From Atherix ibis (lineage: Eukaryota; Arthropoda; Insecta; Diptera; Athericidae): a DNA stretch of 64,000 bases. Shown here piece after piece: positions 11,016-23,000 of the stretch (its first letter is position 1; every line of letters begins with the position of its first letter). The notes under the pieces are model-generated. The model did not search any database and was not told the DNA's origin. It worked only from the letters and a program-made list of their open reading frames with translations. The stretch is from the NCBI GenBank assembly GCA_958298945.1, contig OY282609.1, positions 63,522,220 through 63,586,219 of the forward strand. The letters are read 5' to 3'. The translations under genes and the position numbers were made by a program.

Positions 11016-12068
11016 TTATTGTTTTTCAAAATATTCTCCATCAAGATTTATACACTTTTGCATGCGCTCAAACCAATTTTCGAAGCACTTTTTCCACTCC
11101 GATTGAGACACCTCCAAAACATGGTTTTTGAATGCTTCAACAGCATCTTCTGGCGACGAAAATCGTTGACCACGCATTTTTTTCTTGATGTGTGGGAATA
11201 AAAAGAAGTCATTGGGTGCCAAGTCAGGGCTGTACGGAGGATGACCCATCAATTCGACGTTTTGTCCGGTCAAAAAGGCGCTGGTTTGAGCCGATGTGTG
11301 AGAGCTCGCATTGTCATGGTGCACAATGATTCGACTTCTCTTGTTCGTTTTTCGAATTTCTCCGAAGACTTCAGGCAAACAAATGGTGGTGTACCACTCA
11401 GAATTGACCGTCCTACGTTGCACAAGCGGAACAGTCGCCACATGACCAGTTTTGCCAAAGAAACAAGCGACCATTTGCTTCGAAGTGCTTCTTCCACGAA
11501 CAACTTTCGTTGGATTTGAATCGTCTTGGAAGACCCACACGGTCGATTGCTGTTTTGTTTCGGGCTCATACGCATAGATCCATGATTCGTCACCTGTGAC
11601 GATCTTATAAACGTCTTTTGAAGCACCGCGATCGTATTTTTTCAGCATTTCTTTACACCAATCCACACGAGCCTTTTTTTGAGCGATTGTCAAATTGTGC
11701 GGGATCCAACGAGAACAAACCTTTTTTACGGCCAGGTGTTCATGCAATATCGAATGTATGCTGGTGGGAGAAATGCCTAGGCATGCCTCTATCTCACGGT
11801 ATGTCACATGACGGTCTTGCATTATCAGTTCACGTACGGCATCGATGTTTTCTGGAACAACGGCTGTTTTTGGACGACCTTCACGGAATTCGTCTTTGAG
11901 CGAGCGTCGGCCACGATTGAATTCGTTGTACCAGTTTTTCACAGTGCTATAGGATGGTGCTTCATAGCCATACAAAGATTTAAGTTCATCGATGCACTCT
12001 TGTCGTGATAATCCACGTCGAAAGTTGTGAAAAATGATCGCACGAAAATGTTCACGAGTTAATTCCAT
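11016..12068 (-). CDS. Mariner transposase, intact (350 aa)
   Basis: A single open frame of 350 codons with an ATG start, the usual length of mariner transposases. It would bind the element's TIRs and perform DNA cleavage and strand transfer at TA sites in the nucleus. The N-terminal half holds two helix-turn-helix regions (about residues 5-110), followed by WIPHNL at 121-126, the counterpart of the mariner WVPHEL linker. The catalytic triad is complete: D160 in IVTGDESW, D252 in HHDNASSHTS and D287 in YSPDLAPNDFF, with 34 residues between the last two. The C-terminus INLDGEYFEKQ is the normal mariner ending. No stop or frameshift is seen. The sequence is unlike Mos1 or Himar1 in the middle (FFGKTGHVATVPLVQRRT), so I leave the subfamily open. 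Whether it is expressed cannot be told. Confidence 0.92.
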   Translation of the reverse strand: MELTREHFRAIIFHNFRRGLSRQECIDELKSLYGYEAPSYSTVKNWYNEFNRGRRSLKDEFREGRPKTAVVPENIDAVRELIMQDRHVTYREIEACLGISPTSIHSILHEHLAVKKVCSRWIPHNLTIAQKKARVDWCKEMLKKYDRGASKDVYKIVTGDESWIYAYEPETKQQSTVWVFQDDSNPTKVVRGRSTSKQMVACFFGKTGHVATVPLVQRRTVNSEWYTTICLPEVFGEIRKTNKRSRIIVHHDNASSHTSAQTSAFLTGQNVELMGHPPYSPDLAPNDFFLFPHIKKKMRGQRFSSPEDAVEAFKNHVLEVSQSEWKKCFENWFERMQKCINLDGEYFEKQ

Positions 12069-12195
12069 TTTTTTGCCAAATTGATTTTTTCAAGTCACTG
12101 TAAACAACACAAATGATAGTCGTACGTCAAAACGTTCTGAGTACGTTTATGCTAAAAAATGTCAAACTTTCCAATGGAAATGTCAGATCGCACCT

Positions 12196-12214
12196 GGCAA
12201 CACTTAGTGTTGCC
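12196..12214. repeat. 19-bp dyad beside 5' TIR of E
   Basis: GGCAACACT-T-AGTGTTGCC: two 9-bp perfectly complementary arms around one base, ending where the 25-bp TIR begins. The other end of E has no such dyad, so it marks the promoter/5' side of the transposase gene. Confidence 0.85.
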
Positions 12215-13421
12215 TAGGCCAGAAATATATATAGTAGCCTACTTGGCCCAGCGATGCTCTAAGTTTTTTAACCCGTCCAAAAAATACAATTTTTCTCGAG
12301 GGAAGCAAAATAGGCCTCCGTGGCGACGATGACCTCCTCATTCGACCCAAATCTATTCCCGGCGAGTGATTTTTTCAGGTTTGGAAACAAAAAGTAGTCA
12401 CAGGGGGCCAAATCTGGAGAGTACGGTGGATGGGGCAGCAATTCGTAGCGCAACTCGACCAATTTGGCCATGGCGACGGCGGAGGTGTGAGCCAGCGCGT
12501 TGTCGTGGTGGAACAGCACTTTTTTCTTCGCAAAGCGGGGCCGCTTTTTCTTCAATTCGACGTCAAATCGACCCAATAAGTCAGCATAGTAGCGCCCCGT
12601 GATTGTTTTACCCTTCTCGAGGTAATCGATGTGGATCACACCTTGTGAATCCCAGAAAACGGTGGCCATCACCTTTCCGGCCGATCGAACAGTCTTTGCC
12701 TTCTTCGGAGCACGTTCGCCGGGTGAAGTCCACTGTTTCGACTGTTCCTTGGTCTCTGGTGTGTACCAGTGAATCCATGTTTCGTCGACGGTCACGAAAC
12801 GACGCAAGAACTCCGATGGATTGCGCTGAAACAGCGCCAAACAGGTCGCCGATGTGGTCTCACGGTTGCGCTTGTTTTCCAGTGTGAGCAAACGCGGCAC
12901 CCAACGCGCCGACAGCTTTCTCATGCCCAGTTCTTCGTGTATGTTAGAATATGATGCACCGTTCCTACTGCGATTCCCACAGTCTCAGCTATCTCCTGAA
13001 CCTTCAATCGACGGTCTGCCAACACGAGATCGTGGACTTTTTTAACGTTGTCATCCGTAGCAGCCGTTTTCGGGGCACCTGGGCGTGGCTCATCAAAAAC
13101 CGACGTGCGGCCACGAACAAACTCGTTGAACCAATTCTTGATGGTCGCCATCGAAGGAGAAGAGTCACCATACACAGCATCCAAGCGATCTTTGATTTCG
13201 CTGCACGTTTTCCCTTCCAAAAACAAGAATCTAATCACCGAACGATATTGTTCTTTTTCCATTTTTGTGCAACCGGCCGATACGCCCGCTTTCAAAGGCT
13301 CTCAAAACAAAACTAATGAAGGGAATGGACTGAATTTGACAGTAGGCTACTAAAAGAATGTACTGCACGATAGCAGTTCCATCGGGCGGTGAGGCTAAGT
13401 ACTTGTTGAATGACCTTCGTA

Positions 13422-14268
13422 GGATTTTCCAATAAGACTGATATGATTTCTAAGTGACGTTTCGGCCATTTGTAATCTGTCATTTTCTGATCTGTCATTT
13501 TTTTTCATTGTATTCAGTAATGTTTACAATTTCATCATGGCGAGATATACGCAAGAACAACATTTACAAATTATTCAATTTTATTATCAAAATCATCGTT
13601 CTCCAATTGCAACTTTTCGTGCGCTCACTTTCATCTGAGTGGTGCGGTAAATAAACAAAACTGTCGATTCTGGTGCGAAGAAAATCCACAAATTATTCAT
13701 GAACACCCATTATATTCACCTAAATTGACAGTTTGGTGTGGGTTTTGGTCTTGTAGAATCATCGGTCCGTACTTCTTTCTAAATGAAGCTGGTAACACCC
13801 TTACTGTCAATGGAAAGAGGTATAGATCGATGATAACCAACTTTTTATAGCCGAAATTGGAAGAAGTTGATCTTGACAACATTTGGTTCCAACAAGACGG
13901 GGCTACGTGCCACCCAGCACGTGCAACAACCGATTTATTGCGAGAAAAGTTTGGAGATTCGATTATTTCAAGAAATTGTTACATTGAATGGCCTCCAAGA
14001 AGTTGTGATTTAACACCATTAGACTATTACTTGTGGGGTTATTTGAAGTCATTGGTTTTTAGCAATAAACAAGGCTCTCTTTAGAAGTCAATATTGAACG
14101 TGCTATTCATGGCATACGACTTAATGTAGTGGAAAAATTCGTTCCTGCAAAAGAAGTCGTGGAGGCCGTTTGATTGTACTTTACATTAAATAAAAAACAT
14201 TTGAATTTCCTTAACAATTAGTGTGTTATTTGTTGAAAAAAAATTATATCACTCCTTTTGGAAAACCC
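13422..14268 (+). mobile_element. DD41D Tc1/mariner element F, deleted
   Basis: The left end GGATTTTCCAATAAGACTGA starts right after the TA (13420-13421) that also ends D1. The right end is the inverse (CCTTTTGGAAAACCC) before TA 14269-14270. TIRs of roughly 25 bp are imperfect. At 847 bp it is an internally deleted copy. Confidence 0.85.
13537..14173 (+). pseudogene. DD41D transposase, internally deleted
   Basis: The ATG at 13537 gives MARYTQEQHLQIIQFYYQNH, an N-terminal helix-turn-helix start. After RALTF a large deletion jumps to HLSGAVNKQNCRFWCEENP, removing most of the DNA-binding part and the first catalytic aspartate. The remainder has WFQQDGATCHPARATTDLL and WPPRSCDLTPLDYYLWGYLK; 41 residues separate the two aspartates, the hallmark of the DD41D group rather than DD34D mariner. 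An in-frame stop follows ITNFL (near 13848) and another occurs after KQGSL (14080s). The terminal TGA of the original gene is probably 14171-14173. Confidence 0.88.
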
Positions 14269-14270
14269 TA

Positions 14271-16900
14271 TATGTTTAGATTACTATCAAATGAAGTTAT
14301 TGTAGAGATGCCTATCAGAATTGTAGGTTGAAGAGTAAAATTATAATTATTAGGAATTGAAAATATCGATTTTTTTTTAAGTACTTCCAATTTTACGCAA
14401 TGAACTTATTATATCTGATTAACTAAGAATGTATTACATTAGCAGGGTGATGTGGTAAGTTCTTAAATTTATTGTATAAAATTTGGCATTTGAATCAACA
14501 ATCTAAATACAAAACTATTTTCGTATTTTAAATAATTTGTTTAATTATATGTAAAAAAAATAAATAATAAATTTTCTAAAATTTCTATATTAAAAAGATA
14601 GGGTTTTTTTTGAGGGTGGCGAAGAAGATTTGATAAATATAAAAAATAATTTAAGTAGTATAATATGATGCACATTCTTATTTATATATATTTAAAAAAA
14701 AAACGGCTTCCAAAATTAATAAATTTATTATTAGCGGTGATAATTGTGATGAATATCACTAAAATAAAATCGTACTATATTAAATTATTTTTATAATATA
14801 GATGAGTATCTGAAAAATACCCCTTCCCAAAGAAAAAAACAAAAACGGAAAATAAATTTGAATAAAAAAACTTATCCTTCCGACAATCAAAAAGCTTCCT
14901 TTCTTTGGTATTTCTTGATCTTATTTCTTTTAGATAAATTCTAAGAAGAAGATTAAATTCCTCGAAGATAATTGAAAAAGGGATTATTTGCTTATTTATT
15001 TCCGTTCATTTCTAATCCTTTCATTTTATCATGACATTCACTATGGTATCGTTCATTTAATTAAAATTTCGCCCCACAGAATCCTTCTCTTTTATGTGTT
15101 CATTTCTATTTTACCATTTTATCGTCCATTAATTGTGATAGTTAAAAAGAGCAAAAATTACATAAATAAAATGAATAAATATGTTAAGAGGAATTTAATA
15201 GAAGTTCTCTTAAATTAAATAAAGAATAATTTTATATTGAATAGTGTATTTATTATTAAAAAAATGTCCTAACATAATGAATACAGTTTTATTTTTAGAA
15301 ACACTTTAAATACTAAAAAAACTTTTGGTAAATATTTTTATTAAAAGAACAGTAAATAAAATTATGATTAAATAAATACAAAAAAAATTTTTATTCGAAA
15401 TATTCTAAAAAATACTGATTACTTTTAGTAAATAAAAATTTAATATGTTAGAGGAAGTAATTTTTATTAGATTTTATTTCTGATTGAAGGCAATAACAAT
15501 TATCTTAATTCAGAAATATATTCATAAATATAAATACCATATACCCTAAAATGGACGCATTGTAACCTGAAAATTCAATCATTCAAAATTCAAATTTTCA
15601 TCGTAAATTTTATAATATTTATTTGCCTTTAGTTGATTTTTCTGGAGAAGTTATTAAGAATTTTTTTTAATAAATACTTTTTTTTAATAATCGTATTGAA
15701 TAATACAAATTTATTTCTCGACCTTATGAGGTGTTCAGCAAATTTACTTACACACAAACTTGCTGGAAATTAAAACATAAATTTTTCGAATTGAAAACCA
15801 ACTTCCTTTATTGGCAAAATTAGCCGTATTTTGAATGTTCCAATTGCTCAATTAACATTGTAAATGCATTTCTCTATGTGTAAGTATATGTTTCGCCAAA
15901 CTGAACCATAATTTTTATCATTAAATACTACAACATCGTTTATCAAGAGGCGTTGGGTGGTGTCGACGTCATTTGGTTACAGATGGTCATCAGGCTGCTT
16001 TAACCTTCTTCAATAGGACCCAACAGGACCTATATATATTGGTAAGGCTATCATATTGCCCCAAATATTGGTCCTTTCTGGTAGCATTAAATAAAAGTAA
16101 TGGTTTAAGCGCATGCAATAATACTAGAAAACTGCAAATTACTAGAATATTCCAGTGTATGGCGGCGATTGCATTGATGATGATGGCATTGGTGGCACCA
16201 ATGATCTTAATGAAAATTTTATTGTTTTTCCTTTTTACTTTTTACCAATCCTACTACTGATGCCATTGTTGCTGTTACCCGTTTCCTTGGAATTAATTGT
16301 CCGTGTAATTGAAGCCTTCGTAATTAACTGCCCGTCTGAATTTTATAGATAATTGGGTTTCTTCCTTATACCATTCACTTCCCAGCTATTAAACTTGTTA
16401 TTTAATTTTAAGTTTTTGTACACATACGAATATATTGGCGACCACAAACCGCTTTCACTATCTACGTATATAGTATATGCATGAATTTAATATTCTATAG
16501 TAGCTAGTTTATTCTGTCCGATAGACGGTGAGTTTACACAACGTCCCTTGCCAATATAATCTACCAATTCTTTTGCTAACCATCTGGATCCTGTTAAAAT
16601 CATAAATTGTTTTTGCGGAAGTATTTGGAAAGTACTTTTTTATTTCGGTTGTTGGCAATCTTCCAAATATCAATAAAATGTGTTAATGTAATGGCAAAGT
16701 TTTACACTCTTCGAATTTTTAGTCTTTTAAAATATAACTATCAAAAGATAAATATTTAGGTAAGAATAAATATATTCCATAAACGTTTTCTGAAACTTTC
16801 ATAACATATATTGAAGAAATAATTTGAAAATGTGCAGAGTTAATTTAAAAAAATATTTCTAATATCAAGTTTTCTTTCGGTACAAATTGTCGTTAAACTT
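14271..16900. other. AT-rich DNA, no recognised gene
   Basis: Very AT-rich up to about 15900. A less AT-rich patch at 15940-16360 holds open frames (15973-16260; 16155-16352) without known motifs. Inside it a segment bounded by TTACAG and GTAAGG (about 15982-16045) is open in one frame but has a poor pyrimidine tract; I do not call it an exon. Confidence 0.45.
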
Positions 16901-16902
16901 TT

Positions 16903-18442
16903 CGCAAAAATTTCCGTTAAAAATTTTCAGTAAAAATTTTCAGTAAAAATTTTCAGTAAAAATTTTCAGTAAAAATTTTCAGTAAAAATTTTCAGTAAAA
17001 ATTTTCAGTAAAAATTTTCAGTAAAAATTTTCAGTAAAAATTTTCAGTAAAAATTTTCAGTAAAAATTTTCAGTAAAAATTTTCAGTAAAAATTTTCAGT
17101 AAAAATTTTCAGTAAAAATTTTCAGTAAAAATTTTCAGTAAAAATTTTCAGTAAAAATTTTCAGTAAAAATTTTCAGTAAAAATTTTCAATCATAAAATT
17201 TTCCAGTAAAAATTTTCAATAAAAATTTCTAGTAAAAATTTTCAATAAAAATTTCCAGTAAAAATTTTCAATAAAAATTTCCAGTAAAAATTTTCAATAA
17301 AAATTTCCAGTAAAAATTTTCAATAAAAATTTTCAGTAAAAATTTTCAATAAAAATGTTCAGTAAAAATGTCAGTAAAAATTTCAGTAAAAATTTTCAGT
17401 GAAAATTTCCAATAAAAATTTTCAGTGAAAATTTCCAATAAAAATTTTCAGTAAAAATTTTCAATATAAATTTTCACTAAAAATTTTCAGTAAAAATTTC
17501 TGGTAAACATTTTCAATAAAAATGTTCAGTAAAAATGTCAGTAAAAATTTCAGTAAAAATTTTCAGTGAAAATTTCCAATAAAAATTTTCAGTAAAAATT
17601 TTCAATATAAATTTTCACTAAAAATTTTCAGTAAAAATTTCTGGTAAACATTTTCAGTCAAAATTTTCATAAAAAATTTTCACAAGAAATTTTCAGTAAA
17701 AATTATTTCCAGTAAAAATTATTTTCAGTAAAAATTATTTTCAGTAAAAATTATTTTCAGTAAAAACTTTTTTCAGTAAAAATTATTTTCAGTAAAAAAT
17801 ATTTTCAGTAAAAATTATTTTCAGTAAAAATTATTTTCAGTAAAAATTATTTTCGGTAAAAATTATTTTCAGTAAAAATTATTTTCAGTAAAAATTATTT
17901 TCAGTAAAAATTATTTTCAGTAAAAAATATTTTCAGTAAAAATTATTTTCAGTAAAAATTATTTTCAGTAAAAATTATTTTCAGTAAAAATTATTTTCAG
18001 TAAAAATTATTTTCAGTAAAAATTATTTTCAGTAAAAATTATTTTCAGTAAAAATTATTTTCAGTAAAAATTATTTTCAGTAAAAATTATTTTCAGTAAA
18101 AATTATTTTCAGTAAAAATTATTTTCTTTTAAAAGTTTTACTGAAATTTTTTTTATTTTCAGTAAAAATTTTCAGTAAAAATTACAGTAAAAATTTTCGG
18201 TAAAAATTTCAGTAAAAATTTTCAGTAAAAATTTTCAGTAAAAATTTTCAGTAAAAATTTTCAGTAAAAATTTTCAATAAAAATTTCCAGTAAAAATTTT
18301 CAATAAAAATGTTCAGTAAAAATTTCAGTAAAAATTTTCGGTAAAAATTTCAGTAAAAATTTTCAGTAAAAATTTTCAATAAAAATTTCCAGTCAAAATT
18401 TTCAATAAAAATGTTCAGTCAAAATTTTCGTAAAAATTTTCG
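16903..18442. repeat. AT-rich minisatellite, 13/16-bp units
   Basis: The array is built on the 13-mer CAGTAAAAATTTT. 16915-17188 is an almost perfect head-to-tail run. 17189-17700 alternates CAGT and CAAT variants (26-bp dimers) and contains a longer duplicated block carrying the rare words TTCACTAAAAA and CTGGTAAAC, recurring about 167 bp apart. 17700-18125 switches to a 16-mer CAGTAAAAATTATTTT. 18155-18442 returns to 13-mers with growing decay. Neither 13 nor 16 is a multiple of three and the array has no open frame, so it is non-coding. Each unit contains TTTTCAG, a splice-acceptor-like word, and the near-palindrome AAAAATTTT. Confidence 0.97.
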
Positions 18443-21400
18443 TGAAATACGAGTATTTGAGATGATATTTGCAATAGTCAAAATATTGAGTAGTTTTTCT
18501 GGACTTTATTGTTTATAATAATTTTGAGAGAAAATTAGTGATAAAAGTAATTTTTTATTGATGGCGTATTGATTGCCTGAATTTTTATATATTTGTACTA
18601 TAATATATTATAAGATTAGTAAGAAGATACATGACATTTTACCGATATAAAGAAAAACATGAATTTTAAACCAGACTTTGGATAATTTTTATATTATTAC
18701 TGTAATCAGATTATACTGATTAGATGTAATATAGATTTTTGATTTAATAAGAAGAGTTCTTATTTGAGAGCTTATCCGAAATGGAAATACTTGAAAAGTA
18801 AAAATCACGAGAACTGTTAGTGCAAAGGAACAGAATGTGGCGTAAATCTCTACTAATGGATATCAGTTCAGGACTGTATAAAGGCTACAAACTTATATTC
18901 TAGCTGGCATATTTTATAACTAGACGACGTTATTGGCACATGCTGTTCTTGCTATGGCTGGTGTTGCCACTGCGCATTACCATATAATAAATTATGTATG
19001 AGTGGCACTTGTTGCATTAATTTTTCTATCAGAGTTTCTAATTTCTCTAGTTATGTAGAGTGTGAATTCCGAATCTGAGAATAGATCTGCATTGTAATTT
19101 ATATAGGCATCAATGACAGTAGCTGGATTAGCTTGTTTTTGAAAGAAAGAAAAAAAAATAAACTAGTTAATATCGATTGCAATTCTTCTATTTTTCGAGT
19201 GAAAGCTTATTAATATGTACATTTTTTCAATTCAACCTGCAAAAGATATTCGAAAAAGATTTCCTATATAAAATTAACAGGAGAAGTATATGCTTGTAAG
19301 ATCATACTTACTTTTTTTAAAAATCTAACTGAAATATATAAAAAAAACTTACTTTTTTTAAAATGAATAAGCTTACATAAACATCTTTAAAAGCAATTGT
19401 ATATTGTCAAAACAAGAATGATATTCTCTGATTTTTGCTATAAAGATTTTCTTAGCAAAATGACTTCCTGGCGGTTAACCTTTCCGAGCTTAAATAAAAT
19501 TCCAGTATCCTGAAGCACTAAAATAATGGCTTTATAAGTGTCACCACGCGGAGAAGGGTAACTTTAATGGAATATAACTGAAGCATAATTAATTTATGGC
19601 CGCAAAGTTTTAAGTCCTTCTTTTTCCGTAAATCTTTCACGTTTTTACAATTTTTTTTTCAAGTATCATTCGTTGCTGTATCTTTCACCTTTCCTCTGTT
19701 GGTCCTGCTACATTATTTATTTATATTGTATATTTATTATATTTTTATACCGAAATTAATAATTTTTTCCAGATTATATTTCGGTTTATTTAAAAAAAAA
19801 AAAATGAAAAAAGAGAAGAGAATGGGAGAAGTTAGGAAAGAAAAAGTAATAATACTTTTCCAAAACTTATTTCTGTTCTCGAAACAAATTGGTTGAATTT
19901 TTCTTTATTCTTCTAAAACAAAATTACCTTTTCCATAAAAAATCACCCACATTTTTGTTTATAGCGTACCTTTAGCTACAGTCAGTGAATTTTAATATTT
20001 AAGAAACTCACGTCTGATTTTATTTATTTAAATTTTGATTTTTTTTCCCAGCCTATTCACCATTAATATTCAGTTTATAAGATTTATGGTATTAACCTCT
20101 ATCTTATGGCATTTAATGAAAAAAAAATTTCAGATTTTGATTTTTTCACATTAAATTTTTATTTTTCAAACTGAACGATAAGGCAAAGTAATTTAATATT
20201 TAAAAGTAAAATATAAACGAATGGTAGCCAAGAGAAGATTTTTCTCTTTGAAAATATTTTTTGGGGATAGCAAGATTTTTGATAAATTTTCTTATAAAGT
20301 TTCAATAAAATTATAAGTATACACTTCTTTTTATAAAAATTTTTTGCCTAATTAAAATGAAAATAAATATGGAGAGAAATTTGAATATGTAACATAAAAA
20401 GTAAGGGATGTTCAAGTCGTATTTTGTGCTTTTCAATTTAATTATATATGATCAAAGAAATATTTTAAATTTACGTGTACATTAATTTACAATTTTAATC
20501 AATTATTTTTATAAAACGGTTTTTCATTATTTTATTAAAAGTTAGATTGGAATTAGTAATAAAATAAATTAAATATAATCAAGTATGACTAATTTGTATA
20601 TATATAAAAATAAATTTCTTATCCTTTTCTAAGAGAATGAATAAACGAAATAATCAAATCTCGTCACATTGAGCCAGGAAACTTTTCATTCTGCTAATAA
20701 TTTCTCTGGCTGATCTGCATGCCCGTTCACATTTGTATACGAGCTTTTTTATATGAACTCATTTCTCATGGCACTCATGAGCTTGATATATTAACCAATC
20801 AATCCTACAGCAACGAGTCTATTTATTGTGTGTCATGGAAAGAGCCACAGGACTAGAATCAAAGCCTTAAACAGTTTCAGCAGACTCCACGTTCTCGATA
20901 GATTGAGAAATAAGCCTTCATGCTTTTGAGTAAAAAAAATTGTAGAATTTTTAAAAGAAAAATGCAATGTCTTGTGAGTTACGAAGCGAAAAAGGGATTC
21001 AATTCAATTTACTATACAGAAGATGAAAGGAGGGAAAAATGAAACTCTTTTTTGACTTATGTTAACTAGAGAATACCGTACAACTGGGGGTATACGAGTA
21101 CAATTAGGTTTGCCAGTCGCCATATTGTCTCGGTTAGTGAAAATATTTGATCTTCTGAGAAAATGCCTACTTTCATTTCTATAGCTTTAAGTCAAAGACG
21201 ACGGCTACGAGTACATTTTCTTCGTAATAGAAAACAATATTTAACTTCGTTCCACATATGTCAATCATATTGTAATTCAATTGAAACAGAAATATACTAT
21301 AGGATTTTTTTCGGTTCACCAGGATGGGCAGATATGAGAAAGAAAAAAGCAAAAAATAAAATCATTTTTTACTGTCGTGTGTTCATCCATATTTGTATTA

Positions 21401-22490
21401 GCATTTACATCAATACTATTTGCAAATATCTTATAGGTTTTCTAAGGGATTTGATCTATGTTCTCAATTGTCTTATCGCATCCGAATAAACATTTCAAGT
21501 TTAAAAAATATTGTATTATTAAAAATAAGTAATAAGAATAATCGAAACAGAAGTAATTGAAGAATTTCTATCAAAACTACCACTTATTATATAAAAGAAT
21601 ATACTTTTATACCGGGATTAATACATTTTTTGTCAACTTATTCACAACACACTAAATTGATATAATTTTTCACACCTGAGTATGCATCAATTCTGTATGT
21701 AGTTTATTTGGAAAAAAATTCTACAAAAAAAAATGTTTTCCCGTGGAATATAATAATTGCTATCCTTTTCTACTTGATATAATTTCAACAGGAGAACAGA
21801 CAGTACTTTATAATAATACAAGATAGTTTTATTTCATAAATGGAAAAATTTATACGTATAATAATATGAAAAGTACTAGCGGTTTTCTCTCATTCCATCA
21901 CAATAAATATTGAAAATATATGCAAATGGAAAAATATTTAAAAGAAAAATACACAATATATATAAAAAAAAAATCGTACAGTAAAATAAAATATAAAATC
22001 AAAATTCTGGCAATGTACCAAAAAATTTATCTCAGCTTATGGAAAATTTATTGCTCTACTGAGGGAAAAATACATGGAACAAGTAAAAAACATCCCGTTC
22101 AGAATGTATAAATATTTCACAGGCTGTAGCGGTGTTTCGCGAGGCTATTTTTTTTCTTCAATTCAGCCAGTTTCGATATGAAATTGCTTTCATTAAAGTC
22201 TGGTATAAACATTTCTTTAAAATTCTTTCATATTTAAAATTTTTCTATTCAATGTTTGCTTATGTAATTTCAAATTTTATATCCAAAATCAAGGTCGTTT
22301 TAGATGATTCGACAAAATTAATAAGTAAATAGTTAAAATTTTTCTACTAAATATGCGATTATATTATGAAGTTAAATAGTGGAATGTCGGCTTGATAATA
22401 AAATTGCATTTAAGAAGAAAAACTTACAATAACAAGTAAAATATCGTTCAATTAGGTCGCAAATCATTTAAAAATATAAATACTAGGTGT
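18443..22490. other. AT-rich DNA, no recognised gene
   Basis: About 4 kb with no recognisable transposon ends, RNA gene or exon. The longest frame, 21163-21489 (108 codons), is low-complexity and hydrophobic/basic without motifs. I regard it as chance. Confidence 0.45.
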
Positions 22491-22558
22491 ATAAGCTTAA
22501 ATCCTCTGTTTGGTCATAGATGGCGTGAGTGAGCGTATTAAGCTACCATGGACACGCC

Positions 22559-23000
22559 CTTAGATTAAAGAAGAACTGGATAGGCCTCTACACGAAAATT
22601 CTGTCACTTTCATGGAGAATGGCAGGTTGTAAAACTCTCCGAAAGTCTACAAAATTGAGGGGCTTTATATTTGAATGATATCTACGAAATCAATAAAAAA
22701 CCTAAAATAGAATTTCATTTCATATCTAAAGATTGTAAAAAAAATAAAAATTGCCTATCGTTGTGTTTAAATTGTATTTTTGTTTCCAATAAGTGAATTA
22801 AAAAGAATATAAATTAGGCTTTTGCAATGTAATAAATTTCTATTACGAGAACAAGATGGCAGTGAGTGTCATATCCACATAAAAATATCCACAAAAAGCT
22901 ATGTGATTAATGCCAATTCTCGCCGCTTGGCATGTAATTCTTACACAAAATTTCGTATACATATACGGTAAGGGCCTATCCAGGTATTCTTTAATCTAAG
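22559..23000. mobile_element. 442-bp MITE with 8-bp target duplication
   Basis: Inverted ends CTTAGATTAAAGAA..CTGGATAGGCC match over about 28 bp with two mismatches (22559-22586 against 22973-23000). The flanking 8-mer GACACGCC occurs at 22551-22558 and again at 23001-23008; B2 and B3 have it only once, so the empty site is visible in this same window. There is no coding capacity. An 8-bp duplication is typical of hAT (also P) transposons, so this is probably a non-autonomous member of such a superfamily; the terminal bases CTTAG do not match a family I can name. Confidence 0.93.

Larger units (their letters stand above)
10954..12239 (-). mobile_element. Mariner E, intact, nested in D1
   Basis: Perfect 25-bp TIRs begin GGCTACTATATATATTTCTG (10954-10978; complement at 12215-12239). 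TA follows on the right (12240-12241); on the left the flanking dinucleotide is TG, one change from TA. The element is 1286 bp, carries one uninterrupted transposase frame and interrupts D1. It is the youngest-looking transposon in the window and the only copy of its family here. Confidence 0.93.
10916..13262 (-). pseudogene. Irritans-type transposase of D1, interrupted
   Basis: The start codon (13262) is intact, giving MEKEQYRSVIRFLFLEGKTC and the helix-turn-helix region. An insertion of about 5 bp near 12945 shifts the frame inside HHILHEELG. The next block (12924 to 12268) has RWVPRLL, VTVDETWIHWY, HHDNALAHTS and YSPDLAPCDYFLF, i.e. a full DD34D set. A small insertion at LEKNCIF shifts the frame once more. 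Element E then separates the last residues (stop at 10916-10918) from the rest. NALAH replaces NAPAH next to the second aspartate. Confidence 0.9.
10852..13419 (-). mobile_element. Mariner D1, split by element E
   Basis: The left TIR CGAGGGTCATTCAACAAGTA at 10852 follows TA (10850-10851). The right TIR ends ATGACCTTCG at 13419 before TA (13420-13421), which is also the TA that borders element F. The D sequence stops at about 10951 (AGCTCGATACG) and resumes at 12242 (CTTGGCCCAGCG); in D2 these two pieces are adjacent, which proves the nested insertion of E. Confidence 0.93.

Noticed and set aside
11241..12008. Plus-strand frames opposite element E
   Set aside because: Antisense shadows of the intact transposase; no independent motif.
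15982..16045. Exon between TTACAG and GTAAGG
   Set aside because: Weak pyrimidine tract, open in only one frame, no recognisable protein.
16903..18442. CRISPR-like array
   Set aside because: Regular short units, but there are no unique spacers, the unit is 13-16 bp, and the context is eukaryotic; it is a minisatellite.
21163..21489. 108-codon open frame as a host gene
   Set aside because: No domain, no splice context, composition like the surrounding AT-rich DNA.
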